Positions 1-7,988 of a stretch of 64,000 nucleotides of DNA are shown in pieces. The stretch is from WRHT01 sp031550525. Lineage in GTDB: Bacteria; Desulfobacterota; Desulfovibrionia; Desulfovibrionales; Desulfovibrionaceae. The stretch covers positions 1-64,000 of the forward strand of contig JAVBON010000004.1 in NCBI GenBank assembly GCA_031550525.1, read 5' to 3'. Position 1 is the stretch's first letter; the number at the start of each line of letters is the position of its first letter. The position numbers and the translations under genes were made by a program. Under the pieces are notes generated by a model. The model made no database searches. It saw only the letters and a list, made by a program, of their open reading frames with translations, and was not told the origin of the DNA.

Positions 1-475
1 GTAATGTTGTTGGGGCTGCGCCGCGTTTCATCTTTGCGTGTGCGGGAGAATGAACGCTTTTTAAATGGTTTCCTTCTCCGTCTCTCGCGCTCTGACCCTA
101 ATCCTCCTATACCTTTTTAGTAGATTATTTGATGGAGAGCTAACTTAAGCGACTATTTCAGTAATATTACACCCATATATCAATCCCCAAAAATTACTTG
201 CCATTACAGAAAATATTTTTACGTCTGCCTTATTCCTTTGAATCACCTTGCGCGGATCTTCGCCAGATTAAATTACTCCGTTCTTAACTTCGCATAATGC
301 ATAATAAAAATAACCAAGTAGAACAAAAGCATCCCCAAAAATACCCTTATAAAAAGTTTGGAAGGATGGGGATGAGAGAGCTCGAGAGAGAAGGGGAAGG
401 GAACTTTTTCAAAAGTTCCCTTCCCCATCTCTCTCGAATCTTATAATAGCGGCGCAGCCGCATCATCTAACTATC
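1..475. other. AT-rich non-coding stretch at the left edge
   Basis: No convincing gene is visible. Neither strand has an open frame with a start, a Shine-Dalgarno sequence and recognisable protein content. The DNA is clearly more AT-rich than its neighbours. The right part holds two inverted repeats: a weaker one pairing the ATCCCC near 331 with GGGGAT near 368, and the strong hairpin at 383-436 that is listed separately. The segment is the 3' side of the minus-strand nfn operon; whatever lies to the left is outside the window. Confidence 0.5.
383..436. terminator. Long near-perfect hairpin after nfnB
   Basis: A 26-bp left arm (383-408) pairs with a right arm (411-436) across a 2-nt loop with a single mismatch. 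The centre of the hairpin is a TTTT/AAAA stretch. It begins about 40 bp after the nfnB stop codon on the minus strand, so it is well placed to end that transcript. No U-run follows the stem in the minus direction, so it may act by RNA stabilisation or processing instead of classical intrinsic termination. Confidence 0.5.
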
Positions 476-1888
476 TTATTCTTCCACCACGCCTATTCTG
501 GCGGCTATGGATTTGGCGGCGCGGCGTCCGGCGCCCATGGCGCGTATTACGGTAGCGGCTCCGGTTACTATGTCGCCTCCGGCGTATACGCCGGGCATGG
601 AGGTTTCGCCGTTTTCGTCAACTTCGATGTAGCCGCGTTTGTTGAGCTTAAGCTCTGGGGTTTCTTCCAAAAGCACGCGGTTGGCTTGGGTGCCAAGGGC
701 TATGACGGCCAGATCGGTCTGCACGGTTTTGAAGGCTCCGGCTTTGGGCTGCGGGCTGCGGCGTCCGGAGGCGTCAGGCTCGCCCAGCTCCATAAGCTGT
801 AGGGTGACGGCTTGCAGGTTGCCTTTTTCGTCGCCTTCAAACTTAACGGGGGCAACGAGTTCTTCAAGCAGCACGCCCTCTTCTATGGCATGTTCAAGCT
901 CTTCGTGGCGGGCGGGCATTTCGGCCTTGGTACGGCGGTAGACTATGCGCACGCTTTCCGCGCCCATGCGCAGGGCGCAACGGGCAGCATCCATGGCCAC
1001 GTTGCCCGCGCCAAATACCGTAACGTTGCGGCCTAGGTAAACAGGCGTGTCATAGTTGGGGAAATCATAGGCGCGGCCAAGGTTGATGCGGGTAAGGTAC
1101 TCGTTGGCCGAGAGCACTCCGTTAAGGTTTTCTCCGGGTACGTCGAAAAACTTGGGCAGGCCCGCGCCGACGCCAACAAATACGGCTTTATAGCCTTGAT
1201 CGAACAATTCTTTGATGCGTATGGTCTTGCCGCCTACCCAGTTGGTGTAAAACTCCACGCCCAATTCGGACAGAGCGGCCAGTTCTTTTTGCACCACGCC
1301 AAACTTGGGCAGGCGGAATTCCGGAATGCCGTATACCAGCACACCGCCCATTTCGTGCAGGGCTTCAAAAACGCTTACCTTTACGCCGCGCGCGGCCAGA
1401 TAACCTGCAACGGTAATGGAGGCGGGTCCGCCGCCTATGCAGGCCACCTTTGCATCGGGGTCGGTAAGGCGGCAGGTTATGTTGCCGGTCTGGTTGCAGG
1501 CGTCAAGGGCGATGAAATGGTCGGCCACAAAACGCTCCAAACGGCCTATGGCAACGGGGTTGCCTTTAGCGTTAAGTATGCAGTTGCCTTCGCACTGGTT
1601 TTCTTGCGGGCATACGCGCCCGCAAATGGCCGGAAGGCTGTTGGTGAATTTGATTACGCGAAAGGCTTCGTCCAAATCGCCTTTGCTTATGGCGGATATA
1701 AATTGCGGAATGGGCACTTCCACGGGGCAGCCGCTAACGCATTTGGGATTTTTGCAGTTCAGGCAGCGCGCTGCTTCCTGCTGAGCTTCGGCCGGGCTGT
1801 AGCCCAGGGCCACTTCATTAAAATTCTTTATGCGGGCCGCAGGGTCCTGGCAGCGCATGTCAACGCGGGTTGCTTTGGGATTAGCCAT
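476..1888 (-). CDS. nfnB: NADPH-dependent glutamate-synthase-like / NfnB large subunit
   Basis: This is the GltD-like flavoprotein of the Nfn (NADH-dependent ferredoxin:NADP oxidoreductase) type, a cytoplasmic electron-bifurcating transhydrogenase. The N-terminal cysteine clusters (CLNCKNPKCVSGCP and CPQENQCEGNC) bind Fe-S centres. They are followed by two dinucleotide-binding folds, GGGPASIT for FAD and GAGNVAMD for NADPH, and a C-terminal GGDIVTGAATVIRAM flavin motif. The start at 1888 has GGAGG 8 nt upstream; a longer frame to 1903 lacks this and would overlap nfnA. The start lies 1 bp beyond the nfnA stop, so the two are translationally coupled. NfnA next door supports Nfn over glutamate synthase, because no large GltB subunit is seen. 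Confidence 0.9.
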   Translation of the reverse strand: MANPKATRVDMRCQDPAARIKNFNEVALGYSPAEAQQEAARCLNCKNPKCVSGCPVEVPIPQFISAISKGDLDEAFRVIKFTNSLPAICGRVCPQENQCEGNCILNAKGNPVAIGRLERFVADHFIALDACNQTGNITCRLTDPDAKVACIGGGPASITVAGYLAARGVKVSVFEALHEMGGVLVYGIPEFRLPKFGVVQKELAALSELGVEFYTNWVGGKTIRIKELFDQGYKAVFVGVGAGLPKFFDVPGENLNGVLSANEYLTRINLGRAYDFPNYDTPVYLGRNVTVFGAGNVAMDAARCALRMGAESVRIVYRRTKAEMPARHEELEHAIEEGVLLEELVAPVKFEGDEKGNLQAVTLQLMELGEPDASGRRSPQPKAGAFKTVQTDLAVIALGTQANRVLLEETPELKLNKRGYIEVDENGETSMPGVYAGGDIVTGAATVIRAMGAGRRAAKSIAARIGVVEE

Positions 1889-1889
1889 A

Positions 1890-2729
1890 TTAGTGACCTC
1901 CACACTGACAATAATGGTCGCTGGATTGCTTTTCTTGTGTCTTCAGAGAGGCCAACCGCTGGGAAAGCTCGGCAAAATCCACTTCGTACCCGTTAAATTC
2001 TGGGCCATCCACACAGGTAAATTTGGTTTCGCCATTAATGCTAACGCGGCAGGCGCCGCACATGCCCATGCCGTCCACCATCATGGAGTTAAGGCTTACG
2101 GTAACAGGCACGCCAAAGGGGCGCACGGTTTCCACCACTGCGCGCATCATGGGCACCGGGCCTATGCCTATTACTTCCTTTACGCTTTTATCTTCTTGCA
2201 GCCTTTTCTGAAGCACTTCGGTAACAAGGCCCTTGTGGCCACAACTGCCATCGTCGGTGGATATAAGCACTTCAGGGCAAAAGCTTTCAAGCTCGCCGCG
2301 GAAAAGCAGCAGGTTTTCGCTACGCGCGCCTATTACGGAAACAACGTGGTTTCCGGCCTTGTGGTGGCCTTTGGCGATATGGTGCATGGCCGCAATGCCG
2401 GTGCCGCCGCCAACGCAGATAACCGTGCCGTGTTTTTCAATATGCGTGGCTTTGCCCAAGGGGCCGCAAACATCGGCAATGCTGTCGCCAACGCCCAAGG
2501 TGTTAAGCATGGCCGTGCTTTTGCCCATAACCAGAAACACTATGGTGATGGTTCCGGCTTTCGGGTCAGTATCCGCAATGGTAAGGGGAAAACGCTCGCC
2601 CTTTTCGTTAACGCGCAGAATTACAAAGTTTCCGGGCTTGGCAGAGCGCGCGATTTGCGGAGCTTCCAGCTCCATCTGGCTGGTGCGCCCCGGAATGAGC
2701 TCGATTTTGCGCACAATTTTATACGACAT
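1890..2729 (-). CDS. nfnA: Sulfide/dihydroorotate dehydrogenase-like FAD/NAD-binding subunit (NfnA)
   Basis: Small subunit of the Nfn pair, a PyrK-like ferredoxin-reductase fold. The N-terminal half is an FAD-binding beta barrel. A nucleotide-binding segment follows (VCVGGGTGIAAMHHIA). The C-terminal part carries the [2Fe-2S] ligands DGMGMCGACRV and KFTCVDGPEF, and the protein ends in CQCGGH. The start at 2729 (MSYKIVRK) is preceded by GGAGAT; an upstream start would add nine residues without a ribosome site. It is the first gene of a two-gene operon with nfnB. In this family the subunit takes NADH electrons while NfnB handles NADPH and ferredoxin; that division is family knowledge, not read from the sequence. 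Confidence 0.88.
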   Translation of the reverse strand: MSYKIVRKIELIPGRTSQMELEAPQIARSAKPGNFVILRVNEKGERFPLTIADTDPKAGTITIVFLVMGKSTAMLNTLGVGDSIADVCGPLGKATHIEKHGTVICVGGGTGIAAMHHIAKGHHKAGNHVVSVIGARSENLLLFRGELESFCPEVLISTDDGSCGHKGLVTEVLQKRLQEDKSVKEVIGIGPVPMMRAVVETVRPFGVPVTVSLNSMMVDGMGMCGACRVSINGETKFTCVDGPEFNGYEVDFAELSQRLASLKTQEKQSSDHYCQCGGH

Positions 2730-3157
2730 GGCATATCTCCATCTTAACCAGTCCAAACATGTGAGTTATTTAGAAGCTATTTCATAATTGTCTTTTTGCC
2801 GTCTGGCTGCGTCAGATTGGTCAAGTCCGAAGCTTATGTGTGTCTGTATACACCGCACTCCAGACTGCACCAGCCTTTCTTGCCGTATGACAAAAATCCT
2901 GATTAAAAAATAACTTCCTATAAAGACGACAGTGGCAACAAAAATAAGGCAAGCGGCTTAAAAAATAACCACATCTTACAGCTAATTGCAATACCTCTTT
3001 GAAAATGAATAAATTCACAATTCATTCATAACCTATGTGGATATGCTCGTTTTACATTGTGGCGTGTTAACATAGCGGCCTTTTACCCTCCGGCGTGAAC
3101 CGGAGGGCGAAAAGACCGTTTGTGTAGGCATGCCAGCGCCACTGGCTTACGCTGCCG
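2730..3157. other. Non-coding upstream region of nfnA
   Basis: AT-rich stretch between the 3' end of the minus-strand GH57 gene and the nfnA start. A 65-codon minus-strand frame at 2821-3018 has no ribosome site and no family-like sequence, so I treat this as promoter and leader DNA for nfnA. Apart from the hairpin at 3076-3118 I see no repeat and no clear -35/-10 pair. Confidence 0.45.
3076..3118 (-). terminator. Hairpin downstream of the GH57 gene
   Basis: Perfect 8-bp GC stem CCCTCCGG/CCGGAGGG with a 6-nt loop. It extends with mismatches into flanking CGGNCTTTT and AAAAGNCCG arms. It sits about 40 nt after the stop of the minus-strand gene at 3158, and a short U-rich tail follows in that direction. 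Confidence 0.5.
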
Positions 3158-5416
3158 CTATATATGAAAATTCAGCATCGCGGCCGTTTGCGGGTATGCC
3201 CGGTTCAGCCCGCTGTCGGCCCATAAGGCGTTTTGCACGCGCCACCAGTCCATCTGCCCGAATATGGCTTTTACCCTGGCTATGCCAGCGGTTATTTGCG
3301 CGTCATCACGTCGGTTCTTTATGTCTTCAATAATTGCGGCCTCCAGCAGGCCGGAGGCAAACTGCCGGGCCTCGGAGGCGCAAAGATGCTGCCGCGTTAT
3401 GTCGCATACCGAAGGTATGGCATATTCAGGCAACGCGCCGGAATACGCGGCCAGCGGGATATATGAAGCAAAGCGGTTCCAGTTTTGCGGCAGGTTTTGC
3501 GTTGTTTGCGCTTCTTCCAGCGGAAATGATGTAAGAATGAGCTGTCTTGCCGTATCAAGATGCGCAGGACGCTCTTGCGCCAATACTGAGCGCATCAGCA
3601 CCAGGCTGAGCCAGCCAAGCAGATAATGGGCCAAATCAGCACCTTTTCTTTTGCTTATGCTTCCGTCCGCTTCCGCAACCACTTCTATTTCCGTCTCGGT
3701 AAAGCCCACAAAGCTCCCTGCCTGCGGTAAAATGCCCCGCCACGAGTAACGCGCGCCCTGGTCAGTTTCCGGCGTTGAGATAACGGCTTTGCCGCTGCAC
3801 AGCCCATCGGAGCGGCTGGCATCGGTACTGATGCGTACTGTCACTGCCGGATATTCAATGGCCACGGTCAGGCCCGGTTCGGGCAGGCGGTTTTCGGCAA
3901 AGGCTGCCAGGTAGCTTACCAGGCAAAGGCTGGCCGGGTCCTGCCTGCTGGGCATAACCCGCCTTACGAAAATATCCTTGCCGCTGCCCTCGGCCGGTTT
4001 GTTGGATTTGGCCTCGGCCAGCATATCGGCCAACTCGGCCTCAATATCCGGCCCGCCGGTGTTTTTCATTATCTCCAGCGCGCGTAAGGCGAAGCGCATG
4101 GCATTAACCGGCTCTATGCGCGATACCTCGTCAAAAAACCAGGCGCAACTGGCATAGGCGGCCAAGGCGCTTTCCTGCATGCGCAAAAGCTGCCAGGCGG
4201 CTACTTTATCGGCCCCATCTTTAAGATGTTTTGCCATAAAATCCGCGCTGCTTTCCACATTAAGCAGCACCTGCCCGAAATCAAGCAAGGCGGCGCGCGG
4301 AGCCTTAAAAATTTTTCCACCCAAGGCGAAGTAGTGTTTATCGACCGTGTTTTTCATAAAGTCCAAAGCGTTACGCAACGGGGCCCGCCACTCCTGATTC
4401 CAGCACGGGTGCCCGCCGGTGGTGCAGCCGCAATTGCCGCGCCAGCGTTCCACGCCGTGAAAACAGCTCCAGGACGAAGGCTCGTGCAGCACAACCTTGG
4501 CAGTGGGCGGAAAAGCCTCCAGATAAGCGCCAAAGTTGGTAAGCTCAAGGCCGTCGCGCCCCGAATAGCCTTGGGCCAGCACATAAGCCAGGGCCATTTC
4601 GCCAAAGGTAAAGTGGTGGCCGTAGGTCTCGCCGTCCGTAGCCAGAGTGAGCATGGCGTTGTCGCCTTGCAGACGCATGGCGGAACTGCTGAGCTTGCGC
4701 CAAAACTTTTCTCCGTCGGACAAAAGCCCCTCAAAGGCCACGCTCTGGGCCAGATCCGCCTCATAAAAGAATGCCGCGACCCGCCCGCCGGAAGGTAAAT
4801 CGATATAGTAAGGCCTGCCTACATCCAGATTATGCACATCCACATTAACAAAAGCCCCGCCGCTAACGGATACGGATTTGGCCTGGCGCGGCGAGAGCAC
4901 CACAAACTTTACCCCCTGTTTCGCCACTGCCTCCAAAGTTGCAAGATCCGCCGCGCATTCCGAAAGCCATATGCCCTCGGACTTGCGCTTGAAACGGGTT
5001 TCAAAATCGGCCAGCGCCCAGGCCACTTCCACCTCTTTATCCAAATCCGAAGCCAAAGGCAGAATGATGTGGTGGAACACCTGCGCTATGGCGTTGCCGT
5101 GCCCCCAGCGGGCAAGGCTTAAGCGGTCGGCCTCCAGAATACGCTCCAGCACCTCTGGCGCTTCGCGCTCCAGCCACAGCATAAGGGTGGGGCCTATATT
5201 AAAGCTCATCCATTCATAACAGTTCATCAAATCCGCAATTCTGCCCTCGCCGTCCAACCGCCGGCTCCAGGCCAGCGGGGCGTAACTCTCGCGCGTAATA
5301 CGCTCGTTCCAGTGGCGTTTGGGGGCAGCGCTTGCCTCCATAAAAATTTTTCCGAACCAGGGGTCTTCACGCGGCGGCTGGTAAAAATGGCCGTGCACAC
5401 ATATTTTCCTTTTCAT
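3158..5416 (-). CDS. Glycoside hydrolase family 57 protein with DUF3536 domain
   Basis: A 752-residue cytoplasmic enzyme of the GH57 superfamily, whose members act on alpha-glucans as amylases, branching enzymes or 4-alpha-glucanotransferases. The N-terminal HGHFYQPPREDPW is GH57 motif 1. GIWLSECA contains the expected nucleophile Glu, and LATDGETYGHHFTFGEMA carries the acid/base Asp. The segment SSWSCFHGVERWRGNCGC and the long C-terminal half match the DUF3536 architecture. There is no signal peptide. The start at 5416 has a GGGGG ribosome site. It is a single-gene unit with a hairpin after the stop. Substrate specificity cannot be read from sequence; a role in glycogen-like polymer metabolism is an inference. 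Confidence 0.85.
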   Translation of the reverse strand: MKRKICVHGHFYQPPREDPWFGKIFMEASAAPKRHWNERITRESYAPLAWSRRLDGEGRIADLMNCYEWMSFNIGPTLMLWLEREAPEVLERILEADRLSLARWGHGNAIAQVFHHIILPLASDLDKEVEVAWALADFETRFKRKSEGIWLSECAADLATLEAVAKQGVKFVVLSPRQAKSVSVSGGAFVNVDVHNLDVGRPYYIDLPSGGRVAAFFYEADLAQSVAFEGLLSDGEKFWRKLSSSAMRLQGDNAMLTLATDGETYGHHFTFGEMALAYVLAQGYSGRDGLELTNFGAYLEAFPPTAKVVLHEPSSWSCFHGVERWRGNCGCTTGGHPCWNQEWRAPLRNALDFMKNTVDKHYFALGGKIFKAPRAALLDFGQVLLNVESSADFMAKHLKDGADKVAAWQLLRMQESALAAYASCAWFFDEVSRIEPVNAMRFALRALEIMKNTGGPDIEAELADMLAEAKSNKPAEGSGKDIFVRRVMPSRQDPASLCLVSYLAAFAENRLPEPGLTVAIEYPAVTVRISTDASRSDGLCSGKAVISTPETDQGARYSWRGILPQAGSFVGFTETEIEVVAEADGSISKRKGADLAHYLLGWLSLVLMRSVLAQERPAHLDTARQLILTSFPLEEAQTTQNLPQNWNRFASYIPLAAYSGALPEYAIPSVCDITRQHLCASEARQFASGLLEAAIIEDIKNRRDDAQITAGIARVKAIFGQMDWWRVQNALWADSGLNRAYPQTAAMLNFHI

Positions 5417-5708
5417 ATATCAACCCCCTGTATAGTTATAATCATGCCTGAAAAACGACTGGCTTACACCCCTGTCTGCCATGTTGTACCCTGCTTGGGA
5501 GCCGGTAGCAAATTTATAATAAAAACCGGCATGCAATTTATGTTATAACAACGCTTGACCTTGAAATTATCTTGATCAAAGGCTATATTAATAAAATATT
5601 AGAAGTCATTTCTTAATTATGAAATTACTTCCAGGCGAAATGCCTGAGTATAAATTTTCATTAAAACACAAACATTCAGGCCAACCTGATTATGTAGAGG
5701 ACAAGTTT
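5417..5708. other. Divergent intergenic region, GH57 / Bax inhibitor-1
   Basis: Holds the start regions of two divergent genes. A good sigma-70-like promoter for the plus-strand gene is listed separately at 5560-5588. A 10-bp palindrome, TGTTATAACA, lies near 5540-5549 and could be an operator. No further gene is supported. Confidence 0.45.
5560..5588 (+). promoter_or_regulatory. Sigma-70-like promoter for the Bax inhibitor-1 gene
   Basis: TTGAAA (5560-5565) and TATATT (5583-5588) are separated by 17 bp and lie in an AT-rich region. The predicted start is near 5595, giving a leader of about 115 nt before the ATG at 5709. Confidence 0.5.
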
Positions 5709-6425
5709 ATGACCCAGAATTACAATTATAAATCCCAAAGTGCCGCCGGCTCAGTCACGGCCGTTACCAACGCCTTTATGCGCGGCGTTTATAACTGGAT
5801 GGCCGTTGGCCTTGCCGTAACCGGCCTAACGGCTTTTGGCGTGGCGCACAGCGAAACCATGCTCAACATTATATTCGGCAACCGCATGATGCTTATTTTG
5901 CTGATCATCGCGCAGTTCGGCATTGTTATAGCCCTTAGCGCCGCGCTTAACAAATTGTCGCACGCCATGGTAACGGGGCTTTTTATAGGGTACAGCGTGC
6001 TGACCGGAATGACGCTTTCTTTTGTGTTGCTGGTTTACCCCACACCGGTTATCACCACCGCCTTTCTGGTTTCCGCCGGCACTTTTGCCGCTTTCAGCAT
6101 ATACGGCCTGGTTACCAAGCGCGACCTTACCAGCGTGGGCAGCTTTATGACCGTGGGGCTTATAGGCATTATCATAGCCATGCTGGTTAACTTTTTTCTC
6201 AAGTCTCCGGCCTTGAATTATGCCATTAGCGTAATTGGCGTAATTGTATTTTTGGGCCTTACCGCCTTTGATACGCAAAAACTGCGCAACATGGGCCTTA
6301 ACGCGCCGCATGACGACGCGCTGGCCATACGCAGGGGCACCATTTACGGCGCGCTTACGCTCTACCTTGATTTTATAAACCTGTTTCTTTTCATGCTGCG
6401 CATCTTTGGCGGCAACAGAAATTAA
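5709..6425 (+). CDS. Bax inhibitor-1 / YccA family inner-membrane protein
   Basis: A 238-residue integral membrane protein with about seven hydrophobic segments and the family's C-terminal pattern (VFLGLTAFDTQKLR, then GALTLYLDFINLFLFMLRI). BI-1 (TMBIM) proteins act as pH-sensitive ion leak channels or as modulators of membrane proteases. The first 30 residues or so are soluble and Asn/Gln/Ser-rich, as is common. The start at 5709 follows AGAGG by 8 nt; a longer frame from 5619 has no such site. It has its own promoter and a terminator directly after it, so it is probably monocistronic. Confidence 0.9.
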   Translation: MTQNYNYKSQSAAGSVTAVTNAFMRGVYNWMAVGLAVTGLTAFGVAHSETMLNIIFGNRMMLILLIIAQFGIVIALSAALNKLSHAMVTGLFIGYSVLTGMTLSFVLLVYPTPVITTAFLVSAGTFAAFSIYGLVTKRDLTSVGSFMTVGLIGIIIAMLVNFFLKSPALNYAISVIGVIVFLGLTAFDTQKLRNMGLNAPHDDALAIRRGTIYGALTLYLDFINLFLFMLRIFGGNRN

Positions 6426-6450
6426 AAGCCTTTCCATACCGTTAATATCG

Positions 6451-6490
6451 CGCGGGCGTCTGGTTTTGCACTGGCCGCCCGCGTTTTTTT
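6451..6490 (+). terminator. Intrinsic terminator after the Bax inhibitor-1 gene
   Basis: CGCGGGCG pairs with CGCCCGCG across an 18-nt loop and is followed at once by seven T. It ends only 7 nt before the lpxK start, so lpxK needs read-through or a promoter overlapping this site. Confidence 0.75.
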
Positions 6491-6497
6491 GGTTTAA

Positions 6498-7586
6498 ATG
6501 CTGAGTATGGATTACGAAAAAACTCAAAAAACACTAGCCCCGCTGCTGGCCCCGGCCTCCGCTCTGTATTCGGCAGCTATGCGGCTGCGCGCCAAGGCTT
6601 ACGCGGGCGGCATTTTTGCCAGCCAAAAGCCGGAATCTTTTTGCGTGGCCGTTGGCAATATCTCTTGGGGCGGCAGCGGAAAAACCCCGCTTACAGACTG
6701 GCTTCTTACCTGGGCCGAAGCGCAGGGGCTTACCCCAGCGGTACTTAGCCGTGGTTACGGAGGGCACAGCGAAACCCGCCCCCTGGCAGTAACGCCAACT
6801 ACCAGCCCTGATAAAAGCGGCGACGAGCCGCTTATGCTGGCACGCAAGCACCCCACAGCGCATATTCTGGCGGATCCTTCCCGCCGCCGCGCGTTGGACT
6901 GGCTTAAGGCCCACACCAAAACTGATTTTATTGTGCTGGACGACGCCATGCAGCACCTGGCGGTAAAGCGCGACCTTAACCTGGTGCTGCTGCGCGCCAG
7001 AGACCTTGGCGAGGAATGGGGCAAGGTAATACCCGCCGGCTCGTGGCGTGAAGGCCCAAAGGCCCTTGAGCGGGCGGATGCTTTTATGCTGCGCGCCACC
7101 CCGCAAGAGGTGCCAGGGCTTGAGCCGTTGGCCCGGCGCAGGCTTGCGCCTTTGGGCAAGCCAGTGTTCCCTTTTACTCTTAAACCGGTGAGCTTGTTGC
7201 CGCTGGGCACGGAGGCGGAACAAAGATACGGAGCCGGGGCCATGCTTTCCGGCCTGGAAAAAGCCCCCTACGCCCTTTGCACGGCTGTTGGAACGCCGGA
7301 GTCCGTTGGGCAAAGCGCTACCGAGTTTATAGGCTATGCCCCGCAAGCGGAATTTATATATCCGGACCATTACAAATTTACGCCGGAAGATGTGCGAAAA
7401 ATGGCCGAACAGCCTCTGCCGCTTGTTGTAACGGCCAAAGACGCGGTAAAGCTGTTGCCGCTTTTGCAATATGCGGGCAGCCCGCAATGCTTTGTGCTGG
7501 AAAGTATTATACAGTTCGGCCCGGCACTGTTTACGGCGCAGACCTTTGCAGAATGGTTTGCCGGGCGTTACAATAGTTTGCGCTGA
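6498..7586 (+). CDS. lpxK: Tetraacyldisaccharide 4'-kinase LpxK
   Basis: Phosphorylates the 4' position of the lipid A disaccharide precursor at the cytoplasmic face of the inner membrane. The N-terminal hydrophobic stretch is followed by the Walker A loop GNISWGGSGKTPLTD, then SRGYGG and DDAMQHLAV, the LpxK counterpart of the usual DDGFQH. The C-terminal YPDHYKFTPED and VVTAKDAVKL are family landmarks. Length (362) is slightly above average. The start could be 6498 or the ATG at 6507; neither has a strong ribosome site. It lies close behind the terminator of the gene before it. lpxB is 27 kb away, so the lipid A genes are scattered. Confidence 0.92.
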   Translation: MLSMDYEKTQKTLAPLLAPASALYSAAMRLRAKAYAGGIFASQKPESFCVAVGNISWGGSGKTPLTDWLLTWAEAQGLTPAVLSRGYGGHSETRPLAVTPTTSPDKSGDEPLMLARKHPTAHILADPSRRRALDWLKAHTKTDFIVLDDAMQHLAVKRDLNLVLLRARDLGEEWGKVIPAGSWREGPKALERADAFMLRATPQEVPGLEPLARRRLAPLGKPVFPFTLKPVSLLPLGTEAEQRYGAGAMLSGLEKAPYALCTAVGTPESVGQSATEFIGYAPQAEFIYPDHYKFTPEDVRKMAEQPLPLVVTAKDAVKLLPLLQYAGSPQCFVLESIIQFGPALFTAQTFAEWFAGRYNSLR

Positions 7587-7710
7587 TGTAACATGCCATG
7601 GCAAGGTTGCGGCGCATGCTTCATACCATCGCTATATTGCCTGCTTCAAGCTTTATGAATCTATTCACTCCACCCGCCAATAAATTGCGTAAATACCAGG
7701 CCTGATGTAT

Positions 7711-7917
7711 CTATGGCATTTTAACTTTGACTTTTTATATATATTTTAAAAAACTAAAATACGTTACCCTAAAAAAGCATAAAGGCTAGAGCACTCTTTT
7801 ATCGTACACGCAAAGCCGAAGCGGCTTTGCTAAAGGCACGCCGCGCTGCTCGCTTGCGGGCGTCACCTTAGTGGGCGACACAAGCATTTCAACTTTTTCA
7901 AAGTTAAAATGCTCTAG
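7711..7917. repeat. Dispersed element R2, copy A
   Basis: About 207 bp that aligns over its full length with 52626-52835. The ends form a terminal inverted repeat: CATTTTAACTTTGA on the left and TCAAAGTTAAAATG on the right. The right end also forms its own hairpin (AGCATTTCAACTTT against AAAGTTAAAATGCT, 3-nt loop). A further internal hairpin is GCAAAGCC/GGCTTTGC, and the block AAAGGCACGCC is conserved in both copies. There is no open frame. Size, end symmetry and lack of coding suggest a MITE-like, non-autonomous element. Confidence 0.75.
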
Positions 7918-7922
7918 TTTAT

Positions 7923-7960
7923 GAAAAAAACGCACCGCTTTTATGTAAAAGCGGTGCGTT
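7923..7960 (-). terminator. Intrinsic terminator for the zinc-knuckle protein gene
   Basis: A 14-bp perfect stem, AACGCACCGCTTTT/AAAAGCGGTGCGTT, with loop ATGT. In the minus direction it runs straight into a seven-T tract. It begins about 30 nt after the stop codon at 7989. Confidence 0.85.
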
Positions 7961-7988
7961 GGTATACATAAAGGCGTGTCAAATATTG

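Larger units (their letters stand above)
7587..7988. other. Convergent intergenic region carrying R2 copy A
   Basis: The junction between lpxK (plus) and the minus-strand gene at 7989 holds no gene. It contains repeat element R2 copy A (7711-7917) and an adjacent terminator hairpin (7923-7960). The first 120 bp are plain AT-rich DNA. Confidence 0.6.

Noticed and set aside
2821..3018. Possible 65-residue minus-strand gene
   Set aside because: No ribosome site, odd Cys/Phe-rich composition, AT-rich DNA; likely chance.
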